This document shows, one piece after another, positions 6,078-8,368 of a stretch of DNA of 8,368 nt. Positions within the stretch are counted from its first letter, which is position 1. Each line of letters begins with the position of its first letter. Below the pieces are notes generated by a model that had not been told where the DNA came from, searched no databases, and worked only from the letters and a program-made list of their open reading frames with translations. Made by a program: the position numbers and the translations under genes. This DNA is from Pseudomonadales bacterium. Its GTDB lineage: Bacteria; Pseudomonadota; Gammaproteobacteria; Pseudomonadales; Litorivicinaceae. The DNA is taken from contig JAAXJV010000287.1 in assembly GCA_012269655.1 (NCBI GenBank), forward strand, positions 6,111 through 14,478, in the 5' to 3' direction.

Positions 6078-7169
6078 TTGAGCCAAGACTTCTCTAATAT
6101 TGCGCCTTATTCGGATCAGGACCTGAAACCTGCTTTGGATCGCCTACTGACTGCCACTCCGTTTTTGGCTGGTGTCGCGCGGCTGAGCCTCCCCAAGACC
6201 TCCATGATTTGGCCCGGGCTGGCTCGCTTTTTGGTAAAAGGACGCCTGAAGAGCCAGTTCAAAAAGCTCAACACCATTGAAGATCTGCAAAACAAGGTCG
6301 CGCCATTCATGGCCAAGGTCGTCAACACCACGATTGAGAACCTGACCATCGAAGGGCTGGATCAACTCGAAGATCGCCCGTATTTGTTTATTTCGAATCA
6401 TCGCGACATCGTGATGGATCCGGCGCTGGTCAATTGGGCCTTGCACAGTGCCGGTCGCGAAACCGTTCGCATCGCGATTGGCGACAACCTAATCAAACAG
6501 CCCTTTGTTGAAGACCTGATGCGTCTGAACAAAAGCTTCATCGTCCGCCGCAACGTCGGCGGCCCTCGCGAACTGGCCAAGGTCGTCAGCCAATTGTCTG
6601 CTTACATTGGCCACTCATTGCTGGAAGAACAGGCGCCGATTTGGATCGCGCAAAAAGAAGGTCGGGCCAAAGACGGTGTTGACCAGACCGATCCTGCCAT
6701 CATCAAAATGATCCAAATGGCGGGTCGCAAACATCCCGATGGCGTGGCCGGCTATTTGAAATCACTGAATATCGTTCCGGTTTACATCAGCTACGAGCTG
6801 GACCCCTGCGACAGCGCAAAAGCCGTCGAGCTTTGGAAAACCGAAGCAGACGGTGAATATCAAAAAGCTGACAGCGAAGATCTAGAAAACATTTTGCTGG
6901 GCATCAAAGGCCAAAAAGGCAACGTTAAAGTCGCGTTCGGCCAGCCAATTCAGAACGAAAGCGAGCTGGAGTCCCCAGAGGCCTTAGCTTCCGCAATTGA
7001 TGCTCAGATGAAAACGCTCTATCAGCCTTGGGAAACCAATCAAGTAGCGGCCAAACGAATCAAGGGCGACCCGGCAGAATCGGCGAAGCTGGACGAGCGC
7101 CTATCGCACTGCCCTGAACCCGCTCGAGGCCGCCTGTTGGCGACCTATGCCGCGCCTGAACTGGGCTAG
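6078..7169 (+). CDS. 1-acyl-glycerol-3-phosphate acyltransferase-like protein (PlsC/PlsB superfamily)
   Basis: A 363-residue glycerolipid acyltransferase homologue. Motif I is NHRDIVMDP at 107-115, with the catalytic His108-Asp pair spaced as in H(x)4-5D enzymes. Motif II-like LNKSFIVRR is at about 150-158, motif III EGRAKDG at 194-200, and the motif IV proline in IVPVYISYELDP at about 232-243. The closest remembered relatives are conserved Pseudomonas proteins of similar length annotated as 1-acyl-sn-glycerol-3-phosphate acyltransferase. Their N-terminus, FDSIRPYDDSEV, parallels FSNIAPYSDQDL here, which supports the TTG start at 6078 even though its ribosome site is weak; the first in-frame ATG would lose 42 residues. 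The substrate is unproven; transfer of an acyl chain to a glycerophospholipid at the inner membrane is the family role. There is no clear membrane helix. The stop interlocks with that of the convergent tolC-like gene. Confidence 0.88.
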   Translation: MSQDFSNIAPYSDQDLKPALDRLLTATPFLAGVARLSLPKTSMIWPGLARFLVKGRLKSQFKKLNTIEDLQNKVAPFMAKVVNTTIENLTIEGLDQLEDRPYLFISNHRDIVMDPALVNWALHSAGRETVRIAIGDNLIKQPFVEDLMRLNKSFIVRRNVGGPRELAKVVSQLSAYIGHSLLEEQAPIWIAQKEGRAKDGVDQTDPAIIKMIQMAGRKHPDGVAGYLKSLNIVPVYISYELDPCDSAKAVELWKTEADGEYQKADSEDLENILLGIKGQKGNVKVAFGQPIQNESELESPEALASAIDAQMKTLYQPWETNQVAAKRIKGDPAESAKLDERLSHCPEPARGRLLATYAAPELG

Positions 7170-8368
7170 TTGGCCTGCTCCTGCATGACCTTTAGCAACT
7201 GACCTTGGCTGGCGGCCAGCTGGAGGTCGGCGATGACGTGGTCGGCCTCGGCTTCAACACGAGCGCTGCGAGCATCGAACACTTCAACCTCTGAATCCAG
7301 CACTTCCTGAAGCGTCCGGCGATTAATCGTGAACTGCTGGGCGTAGGCCTCGCGGGTATTCACTGCGGACTCTACAAACATATCCAAATAGACCAACTGC
7401 TGCTTGGTCGTCATGTAGGCGTTCCACGCTTGATGTGCGAGCTCGACCACCTCGCGTTGAGCATCATTCAACAAATGCTCCGCTTCAGTCAGCCGAAAAC
7501 CGGCCGCACGTTCAGCCGCCAGATTGGAACCGCCGTTGTACAGATCCCAGTTCATTCGCAGCATCGCGAATCGATCTTTGGATGTTCCCGGAGTACCGTC
7601 GAGGTCTTTATTCCGATTTGCCCCTAGCTCAAGGGTAATACGGGGAAGCTGGCTTCCCTGTGCTGACTGTCCCAATGCTGTGGCCTCTTGAATATCGGCT
7701 TCGGCCACCTTAATGATGGGGTGATCGCGAAATGCATTTTGTACGGCCATGTCCAGAAACGGCGGACGGTCCCAGTCCAGCATCGTTTTTGCGACGTCGA
7801 AATCAGGCAGCTTGCCCACCACCCTGCGATAATTCGCACGGGCATCCTGCAGCGCATTTAAAGCCGCCGATTCATTGGATTGAGACAGTGATAAACGTCC
7901 CTGCACCTGGATCAGTTCAGCCTCACCTGACACACCGGTTTCCACGCGCCGACCGATTTGGTCGACCAGCGTCTCGTGAGCCTGACGCGCTTGTTCCGCG
8001 ATTTCGTACTGGGTACCCGCACGCCACAGATTGGTATAGGCCGTTGAAGCCTGCAAGGCAACTTGCTGTTCAATATCCGCAATACCGGCAGCCGTGCCCT
8101 CGCTGATACCCATGCGTCGGGCCATTTCGCCACGCTCCGCCGGACTGTACAGTGCCCAAATCAGGTTGATGCCGGCTTCTCGGCGGGTGAGGGAAATCGG
8201 CTCACCCCCATTGACGTTATCGGAATCGGTGCGTTCGCGTCCGACACCCGCATTCAAAAATAACCGCGGACGTAGCGCGCCATTAGCGACGTTGACATCC
8301 TCCGCTGTTGCCAATTGCGCTGACTTCGCCGCCAGCAGGTCTGGGTGACTCGCGAGTGCCGACTGAAC
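7166..8368 (-). CDS. TolC-family outer-membrane efflux/type I secretion protein, N-terminus missing
   Basis: The frame stays open to the right edge, so the start and signal peptide lie outside; 400 residues are visible of a family that usually has 430-480. It contains two outer-membrane efflux repeats. The first begins ALASHPDLLAAKSAQ and includes LIWALYSPAERGEMARRMG; the second includes AFRDHPIIKVAEADI and MNWDLYNGGSNLAAERAAG. The pseudo-repeat of a YSP/YNGG beta-strand followed by long amphipathic helices is the TolC trimer's barrel-plus-tunnel design. The segment RRTLQEVLDSEVEVFDARSARVEAE near the C-terminus is typical of the LapE/AggA type I secretion branch. It would form an outer-membrane channel working with an inner-membrane pump or ABC exporter, none of which is visible here. 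An internal TTG at 8314 is not the true start, since typical family sequence continues upstream of it. Confidence 0.92.
   Translation of the reverse strand, partial: VQSALASHPDLLAAKSAQLATAEDVNVANGALRPRLFLNAGVGRERTDSDNVNGGEPISLTRREAGINLIWALYSPAERGEMARRMGISEGTAAGIADIEQQVALQASTAYTNLWRAGTQYEIAEQARQAHETLVDQIGRRVETGVSGEAELIQVQGRLSLSQSNESAALNALQDARANYRRVVGKLPDFDVAKTMLDWDRPPFLDMAVQNAFRDHPIIKVAEADIQEATALGQSAQGSQLPRITLELGANRNKDLDGTPGTSKDRFAMLRMNWDLYNGGSNLAAERAAGFRLTEAEHLLNDAQREVVELAHQAWNAYMTTKQQLVYLDMFVESAVNTREAYAQQFTINRRTLQEVLDSEVEVFDARSARVEAEADHVIADLQLAASQGQLLKVMQEQAN

Noticed and set aside
6059..6097. 12-codon frame (ATG at 6059) overlapping the acyltransferase start, a possible leader peptide
   Set aside because: The predicted transcription start lies downstream of its ATG, and it has no ribosome site or codon bias suggesting attenuation.
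8315..8368. Right-edge sequence as an intergenic region upstream of the tolC-like gene
   Set aside because: All 18 codons upstream of the internal TTG are in frame and read like TolC-family sequence (ALASHPDLLAAKSAQ), so the gene continues off the edge.
1..8368. Novel defence, mobile or CRISPR system
   Set aside because: All long frames belong to known housekeeping families, no direct-repeat array or terminal inverted repeats were seen, and base composition looks even by eye.

Overview
This is an ordinary-looking chromosomal core region of a gammaproteobacterium. The evidence is the gene content and order: the rpoE-rseA-rseB-rseC block faces away from nadB, sdhE faces away from ygfZ, and there are Pseudomonas-like versions of uracil-DNA glycosylase and a PlsC/PlsB-like acyltransferase. 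The protein sequences look most like the Pseudomonas/Oceanospirillales side of the class (AlgU/MucA/MucB-like), but the sequence alone does not fix the genus. I see no phage, transposon, CRISPR, tRNA or rRNA signal.

Layout. Positions 1-2317 (minus) hold the envelope-stress sigma operon, read right to left: rpoE/algU, rseA/mucA, rseB/mucB and the first 32 codons of rseC. Adjacent genes overlap by 4, 4 and 8 bases. A sigma-E-type promoter (GGAACTA, 16-base spacer, TCCTA) lies just upstream of rpoE, so the operon probably activates itself. Positions 2485-4074 (plus) hold nadB, L-aspartate oxidase of NAD synthesis. Positions 4055-4545 (minus) hold sdhE, the flavinylation factor, followed by a 75-codon YgfX-like gene that starts on the sdhE stop codon and lacks the usual membrane-spanning N-terminus. 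Positions 4619-5398 (plus) hold ygfZ, 5376-6017 (minus) ung, 6078-7169 (plus) the acyltransferase, and 7166-8368 (minus) a TolC-family outer-membrane efflux/secretion protein whose N-terminus lies beyond the window.

After the sigma operon the transcription units alternate strand. All three convergent junctions overlap at the 3' ends (20, 23 and 4 bases), and the three divergent junctions are short and hold the promoters. No gap between genes exceeds about 170 bases.

Functional links. RpoE, RseA, RseB and RseC form one regulatory circuit that senses outer-membrane stress. NadB and SdhE both concern FAD flavoproteins: NadB belongs to the succinate dehydrogenase/fumarate reductase flavoprotein superfamily, and SdhE attaches FAD to the SDH subunit. 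YgfZ is a folate-binding Fe-S maintenance protein, and SDH also carries Fe-S clusters. The least conventional features are the shortened YgfX, a perfect 10-bp inverted repeat at its start codon, and a cluster of mutually exclusive hairpins inside it. I do not see a clearly new biological system here.
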